Of a stretch of DNA of 64,000 nt, positions 63,672 through 64,000 are shown piece by piece (position 1 is the stretch's first letter; each line of letters opens with the position of its first letter). The stretch comes from Muribaculaceae bacterium. Its GTDB lineage: Bacteria > Bacteroidota > Bacteroidia > Bacteroidales > Muribaculaceae. The DNA lies in contig JAFZKD010000028.1 of the NCBI GenBank assembly GCA_017553785.1, forward strand, positions 1 through 64,000. The letters run 5' to 3'. Made by a program: the position numbers and the translations under genes. The notes under the pieces were generated by a model. The model worked only from the letters and a program-made list of their open reading frames with translations. It did no database searches and was not told where the DNA came from.

Positions 63672-64000
63672 ATGGCAAACTTGAAATCTCTGGCAAAGGA
63701 TACCGCCATTTATGGCATGAGCAGTATCATCGGGCGTTTCCTCAACTACCTGCTCGTTCCGTTATACACCGCCAAGATGTCGGCGGCCTCGGGAGGCTAT
63801 GGCGTCATCACCAACGTTTATGCCTATGTGGCGTTGCTGCTCGTCATTCTCACCTACGGCATGGAGACCACCTTTTTCCGCTTTGCCAACAAGAGCGAGG
63901 AGAACCCCGATACAGTCTATAGCACGACACTCATCAGCGTGGGTACTACCTCGTTATTGTTTGTCCTGATGGTGCTGGCCTTTCTTCCGGGTATTTCGGG
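63672..64000 (+). CDS. Lipopolysaccharide/oligosaccharide flippase, 5' part only
   Basis: The first 109 codons of a membrane protein cut by the window end. MANLKSLAKDTAIYGMSSII and GRFLNYLLVPLYTAKMS match the start of MATE/Wzx-type polysaccharide flippases, which move lipid-linked glycans across the inner membrane. Three helices are visible. A gene of this type next to ruvB is a common Bacteroidales arrangement. Confidence 0.82.
   Translation, partial: MANLKSLAKDTAIYGMSSIIGRFLNYLLVPLYTAKMSAASGGYGVITNVYAYVALLLVILTYGMETTFFRFANKSEENPDTVYSTTLISVGTTSLLFVLMVLAFLPGIS

Noticed and set aside
1..64000. tRNA, rRNA, CRISPR or prophage
   Set aside because: No cloverleaf-like gap sequence, rRNA-like segment, regular short repeat array or phage structural gene was recognised; small unrecognised RNAs cannot be excluded by eye.

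Overview
The window reads as a chromosome segment of a gut-type Bacteroidales bacterium, most likely Muribaculaceae or a Prevotella-like relative. The evidence is type IX secretion (T9SS) genes (PorU-like C25 peptidases, PorV), Bacteroidetes sigma-ABfr promoters (TTTG, about 19-21 bases, TAnnTTTG) before many genes, BspA-type leucine-rich repeats, C10 peptidases, a SUF operon and roughly even base composition. No rRNA, tRNA or CRISPR array was seen.

Layout. 1-11.5 kb: a PIG-L-type deacetylase, a large secreted protein with a T9SS C-terminal sorting tail, and three secreted proteins that each end in a two-repeat dockerin-like module (C10 cysteine peptidase, BspA-like LRR protein, CotH-family protein). 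11.5-14.2 kb: two small unidentified genes, a secreted protein that looks like a single free-standing cohesin-like domain, and a DUF3108 protein. 14.7-19.7 kb: a tolC / hlyD / ABC-2 permease / ABC-2 permease export operon without an ATPase gene, then a phosphopantetheinyl transferase. 20.5-39.6 kb: a PorU-type T9SS sortase, rex, an FAH-fold protein, then four tandem PorU-like C25 peptidase paralogues of about 1,155 residues each. 39.7-44.2 kb: a tiny 2[4Fe-4S] ferredoxin, a SUI1/YciH factor and an AddA-like helicase-nuclease. 44.2-46.6 kb: an AT-rich island with a GIY-YIG (T5orf172) protein, an AbiH defence protein and a fic-like remnant broken by a roughly 205-bp MITE-like insertion. 46.7-64 kb: argS, a Bax-inhibitor-1 gene behind a near-perfect sigma-54 promoter, a dockerin-tailed alpha-amylase, porV-ispF, an acyltransferase, a dockerin-tailed phosphodiester glycosidase, sufBCDS, ruvB and the start of a flippase gene.

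How it fits together. Two cell-surface display routes appear to coexist: the T9SS (PorV shuttle, PorU sortases, cargo with a C-terminal sorting tail) and a dockerin-like tail on at least five secreted enzymes or adhesins, with one candidate cohesin-like partner in the same window. The cohesin/dockerin pairing and the expansion of PorU-like peptidases to five copies are the two observations most likely to represent an undescribed system. Both rest on sequence reading alone.
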